Source: an uncultured Ruminococcus sp.
GTDB lineage: Bacteria > Bacillota > Clostridia > Oscillospirales > Acutalibacteraceae
Direction of reading: 5' to 3'
Length of the DNA stretch: 6,538 bases
NCBI GenBank assembly: GCA_902773155.1
Contig: CACYDK010000036.1
Location: 1-6,538 of the forward strand
Shown: piece after piece, positions 1 to 5,546 of the stretch
Layout of the letters: each line of letters opens with the position of its first letter
How positions within the stretch are numbered: position 1 is the first letter of the stretch
Translations under genes and position numbers: made by a program
The notes under the pieces: model-generated
What the model was told of the DNA's origin: nothing
Databases searched by the model: none
What the model saw: the letters and a program-made list of their open reading frames with translations, nothing else

Positions 1-1139
1 AGCTCCTTATGGTGTCGGGCTTCGATAAATACTTCCAGATCGCTCCCTGCTTCCGCGACGAGGACGCGAGAGCCGACCGAAGCCCCGGCGAGTTCTATCA
101 GCTCGACTACGAGATGGCCTTTGCTACTCAGGAGGACGTTTTCGACGTTGCCGAGCAGGTGCTCTATGAAACCTTCTCAAAATTCACAGATAAAAAGGTA
201 AGTCCGGCTCCCTTCAGACGTATCCCCTTTGAGGAGACTATGCTGAAATACGGTACCGATAAGCCCGATCTCCGCAACCCGCTCGAGATCAAGGAAATCA
301 GCGATATGTTTGTTGAGACCGATTTCGCTCCCTTCCGCAAAAAATGCGTGCGCTCCATCAACGTTCCCGGAGCCGCCGCTCAAAGCAAAAAGTGGTTCAA
401 GCGTATGGAGGAGTTCGCGCTTTCTATCGGTATGAAGGGTCTCGGATACGTCAAGGTAAACGACGACCTCACCTTTGACGGCCCGATCGATAAATTCCTC
501 AAGCCCGGCGACAGGGAAGAGCTCATTTCGAGAAACGGTTCCAAGGCCGGCGATGTGATCTACTTTATCGCCGACAGCTCGTCTGTAGCTCCCAAACTCG
601 CGGGACAGATCAGAACAGAGGTCGCCGAGCGACTCAACCTTATCGACAAGAGCCGCTTTGAGCTCTGCTTTATCGTCGATTTCCCGATGTACGAGATCGA
701 CGAGGACGGAAAAACGATCTTCACCCACAATCCGTTCTCGATGCCTCAGGGCGGAATGGACGCGCTTCTTAACAAGGAGCCCACAGAGATCCTCGCTTAT
801 CAGTACGACATCGTCTGCAACGGCGTAGAGCTCAGCTCCGGCGCGGTTCGTAACCACGACCTCGATATTATGATCAAGGCGTTTGAGATCGCCGGATACT
901 CCGAGGATGAGCTCAAGGAGAAGTTTAAGTCTCTATATACAGCTTTCCAGTACGGCGCTCCCCCTCACGCGGGAATGGCTCCCGGAGTCGACCGTATGCT
1001 TATGCTCCTCACAGAGGAGGAGAACATCCGCGAGGTTATCCCGTTCCCGATGAACTCGAACGCTCAGGATCTGCTTCTCGGCTCGCCCGGAGAGGTTTCT
1101 GAGCAGCAGCTTCGCGAGGTTCATATTAAGCTGAGATAA
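1..1139 (+). CDS. aspS: Aspartyl-tRNA synthetase (AspRS), C-terminal two thirds; 5' end outside window
   Basis: Class II aminoacyl-tRNA synthetase that attaches aspartate to tRNA-Asp in the cytoplasm, and probably also to tRNA-Asn here. The frame is open to the window edge (first full codon at 3), so the ATG at 9 is an internal methionine, not the start: the residues before and after it (LLMVSGFDKYFQI) match the family just ahead of motif 2. Motif 2 is FRDEDARADR (about 51-80). The bacterial-type GAD insertion domain lies at about 324-645. The conserved DFPMYE and HNPFSMPQGG stretches follow, and motif 3 with its ATP-binding arginine is GVDR at 984-995. Roughly 200 N-terminal residues (OB-fold anticodon-binding domain and motif 1) are missing compared with family members of about 590 residues. 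The SPGEFYQLD and C-terminal AQDLLLGSPGEVS signatures recall, from memory, the alphaproteobacterial subtype. It heads the gatCAB genes, 27 nt before gatC. Identification is secure; relaxed specificity is inferred from context. Confidence 0.97.
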   Translation, partial: LLMVSGFDKYFQIAPCFRDEDARADRSPGEFYQLDYEMAFATQEDVFDVAEQVLYETFSKFTDKKVSPAPFRRIPFEETMLKYGTDKPDLRNPLEIKEISDMFVETDFAPFRKKCVRSINVPGAAAQSKKWFKRMEEFALSIGMKGLGYVKVNDDLTFDGPIDKFLKPGDREELISRNGSKAGDVIYFIADSSSVAPKLAGQIRTEVAERLNLIDKSRFELCFIVDFPMYEIDEDGKTIFTHNPFSMPQGGMDALLNKEPTEILAYQYDIVCNGVELSSGAVRNHDLDIMIKAFEIAGYSEDELKEKFKSLYTAFQYGAPPHAGMAPGVDRMLMLLTEEENIREVIPFPMNSNAQDLLLGSPGEVSEQQLREVHIKLR

Positions 1140-1154
1140 TGATTTCCATATAAA

Positions 1155-1161
1155 GAAGGAG
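1155..1161 (+). promoter_or_regulatory. Ribosome binding site of gatC
   Basis: GAAGGAG lies 5 nt before the ATG at 1167. It fixes the gatC start within the short gap after the aspS stop. I see no terminator in that gap, so aspS and gatC are probably co-transcribed. Confidence 0.8.
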
Positions 1162-1166
1162 AAACT

Positions 1167-1445
1167 ATGGTAACTAAGCAAGATGTCGAGAACATCGCTA
1201 TCCTCTCTAAGCTGTTTGTAGCCGAGGACGAGCTCGATAACCTTACAAAGCAAATGCAGGAGATCGTAAGCTTTGCCGACGCGATCAACAACGCTCCCGA
1301 CTCCGGCGAGGAATTCGACAACATCAACAACCTCTCAAACGTATTTAGAGAGGATGTAGTCGTTCCGTCGCTTTCGGCCGAGGAAATTCTCAAAAACGCT
1401 CCGGAGCAGGGCGAGAATCATTTCCTCGTGAGAAATCACGCGTAA
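1167..1445 (+). CDS. gatC: Asp/Glu-tRNA(Asn/Gln) amidotransferase subunit C
   Basis: Small non-catalytic subunit of the GatCAB amidotransferase. In the known structures it wraps around the GatA-GatB interface and stabilises the complex. The product is 92 residues, the usual GatC size (about 95). It has a helical N-terminal half beginning VTKQDVENIAILSKL, then a less ordered linker, the conserved LSNVFREDVV segment (residues 56-65; family consensus has an L-R-x-D-x-V core), and the C-terminal NAPEQGENHFLVRN segment where GatC proteins usually read NAPE...F-x-V-P. The start is supported by GAAGGAG 5 nt upstream. It lies between aspS and gatA; its stop codon is part of the gatA ribosome binding site, which favours coupled translation. 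GatC proteins diverge quickly, so the gene order is important support. Confidence 0.95.
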   Translation: MVTKQDVENIAILSKLFVAEDELDNLTKQMQEIVSFADAINNAPDSGEEFDNINNLSNVFREDVVVPSLSAEEILKNAPEQGENHFLVRNHA

Positions 1446-1450
1446 GGAGG
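1443..1450 (+). promoter_or_regulatory. Ribosome binding site of gatA, overlapping the gatC stop
   Basis: TAAGGAGG is a near-perfect anti-SD match 8 nt before the ATG at 1459. Its first three bases are the gatC stop codon, so ribosomes finishing gatC stop on the gatA initiation site. This fits coupled, balanced synthesis of the two subunits. Confidence 0.85.
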
Positions 1451-1458
1451 ACGGCTCT

Positions 1459-2910
1459 ATGATAAAGAAAATCCACGATATGCTCGTGTCAAAGGAGGCC
1501 TCCTGTACCGAGCTTACCGAAAAATATCTTACCGAAATCGAAAACAGCAACGGCGAGCTCAACGCATATGTAAACGTGACTCCCGACGCGGCTCTGGCTC
1601 AGGCGGCAAAGGTCGACGCTAAGATCGCGTCAGGCGAGGAGATCGGAATGCTCGAGGGCGTTCCTATGACGCTCAAGGATAATATTTCCACAAAGGGCAT
1701 CGAGACCACCTGCTGTTCCAAGATTTTAACAGGCTACAAGCCGATCTATAACGCCACCGTATGGGAAAAGCTCGAGCGCGACGGCGCCGTGCTTCTCGGA
1801 AAGACCAATATGGACGAGTTCGCTATGGGCTCGTCGTCCGAGACCTCATACTTTGGCGGCTCGGCAAACCCTTTTAATACAAAGCACTGCGCCGGCGGTT
1901 CGTCGGGCGGAGTTGCCTCCGCCGTAGGCGGCGACATAGCGGCGTATGGACTTGGCTCAGATACCGGCGGCTCGATCCGCCAGCCGGCGTCCTTCTGCGG
2001 AATCGTCGGACTAAAGCCTACATACGGCGCGGTTTCGCGCTACGGCCTCATCGCTTACGCCTCGTCTCTCGACCAGATCGGACCCATTACCAAGACGGTT
2101 GAGGACGCCGCGATAGTTTACGACGCTATCTCCGACTACGATCCAAAGGACAGCACCTCTCAGGGTCGTATTGGAGCGATGAGCTTTGATACGGTCAATA
2201 ACGACATAAAGGGTATGCGCGTGGGCATTGCCCGCGAATACCTCGACGGAGTGCGCGACGACGTAAAAGAGGCGGTTCTCGGAGCCGTCAAGGTTTACGA
2301 GAGTCTCGGCGCGGATGTAGTTTACTTCGATATGCCCGCTCTCAAATTCGCGCTTCCCGTTTACTATATCATCGCCTGCGCCGAGGCTTCGTCCAATCTC
2401 GGCCGCTACGACGGTATCCGTTACGGCTTCAAGGCTGAGCACTATAACGGCACTCACGATATGATGTGCCGCACCCGAAGCGAGGGCTTCGGCGAGGAGG
2501 TAAAGAGGAGGATACTTCTCGGAACCTACGTGCTCTCGGCAGGCTACTATGACGCTTATTATAAGAAGGCTCAGAACCTGCGCGGAACGATCGTAAAGGC
2601 CTTTGATGACGCGTTCAGAAACTGCGACTTCATTCTCGCTCCTACAGTTCCCATGACGGCGTTCGAGATGGGTCACGCGGTTTCCGACCCTGTAGAGACC
2701 TACCTTACGGATATCTGCACGGTTCCTGTAAATATCGCGGGGCTTCCGGCTGTTTCAGTGCCCTGCGGCTTTAACGCCAATGGAATGCCTATCGGAATGC
2801 AGCTTATCGGAAATAAATTTACCGAGGCCAAGATCCTCAACGCCGCGCGCGCGTATGAGAAAGCGGCTCCGGAAAACTTCAAGGATACAAAGTGGGGTGT
2901 AAAGCTATGA
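1459..2910 (+). CDS. gatA: Asp/Glu-tRNA(Asn/Gln) amidotransferase subunit A (amidase)
   Basis: Glutaminase/asparaginase subunit of GatCAB. It releases ammonia from an amide donor, and the ammonia reaches the GatB active site through an internal channel. The product is 483 residues, full length for the amidase-signature family. The Ser-cisSer-Lys triad can be read directly: K73 in the LKDN motif, S148 in the GGSSGG motif (146-151), and the nucleophile S172 in GSDTGGSIRQPA (166-177). The spacing from K73 equals that of the S. aureus enzyme (K79, S154, S178) as I remember it. Other conserved stretches include GKTNMDEFAMG (114-124) and GLKPTYGAVSRYGL (184-197). The start is fixed by the strong ribosome binding site at 1443-1450. 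The stop overlaps the gatB start (ATGA). No disrupting change is seen. Other amidases share the signature, but position between gatC and gatB makes the assignment firm. Confidence 0.98.
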   Translation: MIKKIHDMLVSKEASCTELTEKYLTEIENSNGELNAYVNVTPDAALAQAAKVDAKIASGEEIGMLEGVPMTLKDNISTKGIETTCCSKILTGYKPIYNATVWEKLERDGAVLLGKTNMDEFAMGSSSETSYFGGSANPFNTKHCAGGSSGGVASAVGGDIAAYGLGSDTGGSIRQPASFCGIVGLKPTYGAVSRYGLIAYASSLDQIGPITKTVEDAAIVYDAISDYDPKDSTSQGRIGAMSFDTVNNDIKGMRVGIAREYLDGVRDDVKEAVLGAVKVYESLGADVVYFDMPALKFALPVYYIIACAEASSNLGRYDGIRYGFKAEHYNGTHDMMCRTRSEGFGEEVKRRILLGTYVLSAGYYDAYYKKAQNLRGTIVKAFDDAFRNCDFILAPTVPMTAFEMGHAVSDPVETYLTDICTVPVNIAGLPAVSVPCGFNANGMPIGMQLIGNKFTEAKILNAARAYEKAAPENFKDTKWGVKL

Positions 2911-4322
2911 AATACGAATTAGTCAGCGGCTTTGAAACCCACGTCGAGTTATCAACCAACACCAAGATTTTCTGCTCCTGTACCACGGCCTTCGGCGGCG
3001 AGCCGAACACTCACTGCTGTCCGGTATGTATCGGGCTTCCCGGTACGCTTCCGAAGCTCAACAGACAGGTGGTCAGATACGCGATAATGGCCGGCCTCGC
3101 CACTAACTGTGAAATAGCCGAGGTAGCCAAGATGGACAGAAAGAACTACTGCTATCCCGACCTCCCAAAGGCCTACCAGATATCTGAGTACGACAAGCCT
3201 CTCTGTGAGCACGGTTATATCCAGCTCTCGAACGGCCGCAAGATCCGCATCCTCCGCATACACATAGAGGAGGACGCCGGAAAGCTCATCCACGCTCACG
3301 GCGATACCTATGTCGACTACAACCGCGGCGGAGTTCCGCTTATAGAGATCGTTACCGAGCCTGATTTCAGAAGCGTCGACGAGGCCAGAGAGTATGTCGA
3401 AAGACTCCAGCAGATTATGCGCTACATCGGAGTTTCCGACTGCCGTATGGAGGAGGGCTCAATGCGCTGCGACGTAAACATCTCGGTTCGTCCCGAGGGC
3501 AGCGAGGAGCTCGGAACCCGTACAGAGATCAAGAATATGAACTCCATCAACAATATAGTCAAGGCTATGGAGTATGAGTTTGAGCGTCAGGTCGACGTGA
3601 TCGAGAGCGGCGGAAAGGTGATTCAGGAGACTCTCCGCTACGACGACGCCAGCGGAACCACCTCTTCGATGAGAGGCAAGGAGGACGCCAACGACTACCG
3701 CTATTTCCGCGATCCCGACCTCGTGACGATCCTCACAAGCAGGGAAGAGGTAGAGGAGATCAGGAGTATCCTTCCCGAGCTTCCGGCAGTAAAGCAGTCG
3801 AGATACACAGACGATTACGGTATCCCCGAAAAGGACGCTCAGCTTCTCACCAAATACCGCAAGGTAAGCGAGTATTTTGACGAGGCGATCAAAGGCCTTG
3901 ATAATCCCAAAACCGCAGCTAATTTCATCATCGGATCGATTTTCCGCCGTGTTGAAACCGAAAAGGACAAGGAAACCTTCGACGTACCCGTAAGTCCCGC
4001 TCAGCTCAACGAGCTTGTAAAGCTCATCGAGGATAAAAAGATCCAAAACAACCTCGCCAAGAAAACCCTCGAGAAGATGCTCGATACCGGAAAATCCTGC
4101 ACCGAGTTTATCGACGAGAGTGACCTCGGCGGAGTTGACGACGGCGCGCTTGAGGAGATGTGCCGCAAGGCGATCGAGTCAAATCCCAACGCCGTTTCAG
4201 ACTACAGGGGCGGCAAGGAGAAGGCTCTTATGTCGCTTCTCGGTAATGTTATGAAGCAGAGCCGCGGTAAGGCAGACGCCGTAGCCGTAAAGACCAAGCT
4301 GATAGAGCTCATAGCGGAATAA
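2907..4322 (+). CDS. gatB: Asp/Glu-tRNA(Asn/Gln) amidotransferase subunit B
   Basis: tRNA-binding and kinase/transamidase subunit of GatCAB. It activates the side-chain carboxylate of Asp-tRNA-Asn or Glu-tRNA-Gln with ATP, then amidates it with ammonia supplied by GatA. The product is 471 residues, typical for the family. The N-terminal cradle domain carries E10 and H12 (GFETHVEL) and the zinc-site cysteines C23-x-C25 and C38-x2-C41 (CSC, CPVC), then YCYPDLPKAYQIS, IHIEEDAGK and PLIEIVTEPD. The C-terminal helical and YqeY-like tail domain (about 325-471) ends in the typical GNVMKQSRGKAD segment. The ATG at 2907 is chosen because it gives the family N-terminus and forms an ATGA overlap with the gatA stop. 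An in-frame GTG at 2892 would add five unconserved residues. Only a weak GGGGTG (2894-2899) precedes the start, so initiation probably relies on coupling to gatA. Confidence 0.98.
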   Translation: MKYELVSGFETHVELSTNTKIFCSCTTAFGGEPNTHCCPVCIGLPGTLPKLNRQVVRYAIMAGLATNCEIAEVAKMDRKNYCYPDLPKAYQISEYDKPLCEHGYIQLSNGRKIRILRIHIEEDAGKLIHAHGDTYVDYNRGGVPLIEIVTEPDFRSVDEAREYVERLQQIMRYIGVSDCRMEEGSMRCDVNISVRPEGSEELGTRTEIKNMNSINNIVKAMEYEFERQVDVIESGGKVIQETLRYDDASGTTSSMRGKEDANDYRYFRDPDLVTILTSREEVEEIRSILPELPAVKQSRYTDDYGIPEKDAQLLTKYRKVSEYFDEAIKGLDNPKTAANFIIGSIFRRVETEKDKETFDVPVSPAQLNELVKLIEDKKIQNNLAKKTLEKMLDTGKSCTEFIDESDLGGVDDGALEEMCRKAIESNPNAVSDYRGGKEKALMSLLGNVMKQSRGKADAVAVKTKLIELIAE

Positions 4323-4341
4323 AAAATTTTTAAAAAATCTC
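4320..4341 (+). promoter_or_regulatory. UP-element-like A/T tract upstream of the rpmE promoter
   Basis: Immediately before the -35 hexamer is a run of A6-T5-A6 followed by TCTC, starting in the gatB stop codon. It closely fits the known UP-element consensus (AAAWWTWTTTT, then AAA, ending near -38), which the RNA polymerase alpha C-terminal domain binds at rRNA and ribosomal protein promoters. The tract lacks the GC-rich stem of an intrinsic terminator, so readthrough from gatB cannot be excluded. Confidence 0.5.
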
Positions 4342-4370
4342 TTGCTTTTTGTAAGAAGATATAGTATAAT
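4342..4370 (+). promoter_or_regulatory. Sigma-A-type promoter of rpmE
   Basis: TTGCTT (4342-4347) and a perfect TATAAT (4365-4370) are separated by the optimal 17 bp. The -35 matches only the TTG half of TTGACA. Expected transcription start is about 4377, giving a leader of roughly 37 nt before the rpmE ATG. With the adjacent A/T tract this looks like a strong constitutive promoter, suited to a ribosomal protein gene. Confidence 0.8.
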
Positions 4371-4401
4371 TCTAACGTTATCTATAGAATAAAGCTCGAA
4401 T

Positions 4402-4407
4402 GAGGTG
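4402..4407 (+). promoter_or_regulatory. Ribosome binding site of rpmE
   Basis: GAGGTG lies 6 nt before the ATG at 4414. It decides between two in-frame starts: the GTG at 4405 lies inside the Shine-Dalgarno sequence itself and can be excluded. Confidence 0.85.
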
Positions 4408-4413
4408 AAAAAT

Positions 4414-4614
4414 ATGAAAAACGGTATTCATCCGAACTACCAGCAGACAACAATTACCTGCGCTTGCGGTAATGTTATCGAGACCGGTTCTACAAAAAAG
4501 GATATCCGCGTCGAGGTTTGCTCTAAGTGCCATCCTTTCTTTACCGGAAAGCAGAAGTTAGTTGACACTGGCGGACGTGTTGACAGATTCAAGAAGCGTT
4601 TCAATATGAAATAA
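4414..4614 (+). CDS. rpmE: 50S ribosomal protein L31, zinc-binding (C+) type
   Basis: Large-subunit ribosomal protein bL31, which bridges the 50S central protuberance to the 30S head. The product is 66 residues, usual for the family. It opens with MKNGIHPNY and has the conserved [15 protein letters not shown] and [10 protein letters not shown] segments. Cysteines 16, 18, 36 and 39 form the CxC...CxxC zinc site that defines the C+ paralogue. The C- paralogue (ykgM/ytiA type), used in zinc starvation in other bacteria, lacks them. The ATG at 4414 gives the family N-terminus and sits 6 nt from GAGGTG. The gene has its own promoter upstream and its own terminator downstream, so it is a single-gene unit set apart from gatB and yigZ. 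Confidence 0.98.
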   Translation: MKNGIHPNYQQTTITCACGNVIETGSTKKDIRVEVCSKCHPFFTGKQKLVDTGGRVDRFKKRFNMK

Positions 4615-4625
4615 TTACGACAGAC

Positions 4626-4649
4626 AAGGCGGCCTTGAGCCGCCTTTTT
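4626..4649 (+). terminator. Rho-independent terminator of rpmE
   Basis: A perfect 8-bp GC-rich stem (4626-4633 AAGGCGGC pairing with 4639-4646 GCCGCCTT) closes a 5-nt loop, with five T from 4645 to 4649 and then GTT. It starts 12 nt after the rpmE stop and should end most rpmE transcripts. Little room (18 nt) remains before the next gene. Confidence 0.92.
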
Positions 4650-4667
4650 GTTACTTATGTATTTGCT

Positions 4668-5297
4668 ATGGAGAATTCATATATCACAGTCCGCGCCTAC
4701 GGCGTCGACGAGCTTACGGAGAAGCGGTCGAGGTTTATCGGCTACTGCGTTCCCGTAACGAGCGAGCAGGAAGCGCTGGATTTTATCGCGAAAATAAAAA
4801 AAGAGCACTGGGACGCCCGTCATAACGTCTACGCGTATTCCCTGCGCGAAAGAGGAATAACCCGTTACAGCGACGATGGCGAGCCTCAGGGCACGGCCGG
4901 AATGCCGGTTCTCGACGTTATCCGCAAGAGCGGCGCTGTGGACGTATGCGTAGTAGTCACGCGCTATTTCGGCGGGATACTCCTCGGCACCGGCGGCCTT
5001 GTGCGCGCCTATTCCGAGGCCTGCAAGCTTGCCCTGGACGCGGCCGGATTGGTGACGATGAGCCTCTGCGCCGAGTGTGAGCTTTGCTGCTCCTACTCGC
5101 TTTACGGAAAGCTCAATACCCTTATCATCGAGTGCGGCGGCTATACGGACGCCTCCGATTTTGCCGATTCTGTCACCCTTAAATTCCATATTCCGACCGG
5201 GCTCGTCCCCGAGCTTAACAAAAAACTCGCCGACGCTACGGCCGGAAAAATCGCGGCAATTGTAAAGGAAGAAAGATATTTCGAAATAAAACAGTAA
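4668..5297 (+). CDS. yigZ: YigZ / IMPACT-family protein (UPF0029 N-terminal plus DUF1949 C-terminal domain)
   Basis: Member of the widespread YigZ/IMPACT family. The bacterial role is not well settled: the fold resembles nucleic-acid or ribosome-binding domains, and eukaryotic IMPACT acts in translational control. From the ATG at 4668 the product is 209 residues, the family's usual size. The N-terminal domain has KRSRFIGY (19-26), DARHNVYAY (49-57), SDDGEPQGTAGMP (68-80) and the hallmark RYFGGILLGTGGLVRAY (99-115). The C-terminal ferredoxin-like domain (about 135-200) is less conserved. No signal peptide or membrane segment is seen, so it is cytoplasmic. The frame is open further upstream to a TTG at 4635, but that codon lies in the rpmE terminator loop, so ATG 4668 is the sensible start. 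No Shine-Dalgarno sequence precedes it. Family assignment is firm; function and start mechanism are not. Confidence 0.93.
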   Translation: MENSYITVRAYGVDELTEKRSRFIGYCVPVTSEQEALDFIAKIKKEHWDARHNVYAYSLRERGITRYSDDGEPQGTAGMPVLDVIRKSGAVDVCVVVTRYFGGILLGTGGLVRAYSEACKLALDAAGLVTMSLCAECELCCSYSLYGKLNTLIIECGGYTDASDFADSVTLKFHIPTGLVPELNKKLADATAGKIAAIVKEERYFEIKQ

Positions 5298-5336
5298 AAA
5301 AGTTAGGATAAATCATAATTTTGTCGTAACTATTAC

Positions 5337-5342
5337 GGAGGG
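5337..5342 (+). promoter_or_regulatory. Ribosome binding site of the four-cysteine small protein gene
   Basis: GGAGGG abuts an ATG at 5343 with no spacer and stands 6 nt from a second in-frame ATG at 5349. Spacing therefore selects 5349 as the start. Confidence 0.8.
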
Positions 5343-5348
5343 ATGATC

Positions 5349-5525
5349 ATGGCGGTCGATTGCGCCCGGTGCGCCCATTATAACTACGACGACGAATACG
5401 AGTACTATTACTGCGACATTAACCTTGACGAGGACGAGATGGCGCGGTTTATGACTGGTACCGTTTCAGATTGCCACTATTTCAACCTTTACGACGAGTA
5501 TAAGATCGTCGAAAAGCAAAACTAA
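5349..5525 (+). CDS. Small acidic, Tyr-rich four-cysteine protein (DUF6472-like), function unknown
   Basis: Protein of 58 residues with no known function. From memory it resembles the short DUF6472 proteins of Clostridia, but I could not search for this. The N-terminus has C5-x2-C8 followed by HYNYDDEYEYYYC with C22. The middle is NLDEDEMARFM, and the C-terminal part has C42 in DCHYF, ending YDEYKIVEKQ. Four cysteines in a CxxC...C...C layout could bind a zinc ion or other metal (inference). About a quarter of residues are Asp or Glu and nine are Tyr. No signal peptide or membrane segment is seen. The start is chosen by spacing to GGAGGG; the upstream ATG at 5343 would add only Met-Ile. The gene ends with tandem TAA stops (5523-5528) and lies 21 nt before dnaG with no terminator, so the two are probably co-transcribed. 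Coding status is supported by the ribosome binding site and codon use like its neighbours. Confidence 0.85.
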   Translation: MAVDCARCAHYNYDDEYEYYYCDINLDEDEMARFMTGTVSDCHYFNLYDEYKIVEKQN

Positions 5526-5530
5526 TAAGA

Positions 5531-5536
5531 GAGAGG
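5531..5536 (+). promoter_or_regulatory. Ribosome binding site of dnaG
   Basis: GAGAGG lies 10 nt before the TTG at 5547. The rather long spacer and the TTG start suggest modest translation, in keeping with primase being a low-copy protein in other bacteria. Confidence 0.6.
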
Positions 5537-5546
5537 ATGTGATTTC

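Noticed and set aside
177..857. Long open frame on the minus strand (226 codons) opposite aspS
   Set aside because: It lies wholly inside the strongly supported aspS frame, has no recognisable motifs or ribosome site, and arises from third-position C/G bias on the coding strand.
2011..2676. Long minus-strand open frame (221 codons) opposite gatA
   Set aside because: Antisense shadow of gatA: no family resemblance, no promoter or ribosome site, entirely overlapped by a conserved gene.
2892..2906. GTG start at 2892 for gatB
   Set aside because: It would add five unconserved residues and a longer overlap with gatA. The ATG at 2907 gives the family N-terminus and the typical ATGA overlap.
3459..4046. 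Minus-strand open frame (195 codons) opposite gatB, rich in Leu/Val/Ala
   Set aside because: The hydrophobic composition could suggest membrane segments, but it simply mirrors the Glu/Asp/Lys-rich coding strand. It is a shadow of gatB.
4323..4341. Possible intrinsic terminator after gatB
   Set aside because: The A6-T5-A6 tract is self-complementary but has no GC stem or following T-run of the right form. It is better explained as an UP element.
4635..4667. TTG start at 4635 for yigZ
   Set aside because: The codon sits in the loop of the rpmE terminator, has no ribosome site, and the extra 11 residues are encoded by terminator sequence.
4677..5189. Minus-strand open frame (170 codons) opposite yigZ
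   Set aside because: Shadow of yigZ with no independent support.
5298..5336. Promoter or hairpin in the AT-rich gap between yigZ and the small gene
   Set aside because: CATAAT at 5314-5319 could be a -10, but there is no -35 match at a suitable distance. The AGTTA/TAACT repeat (5301-5305, 5327-5331) is only 5 bp with a 21-nt loop and no T-run, so neither is supported.
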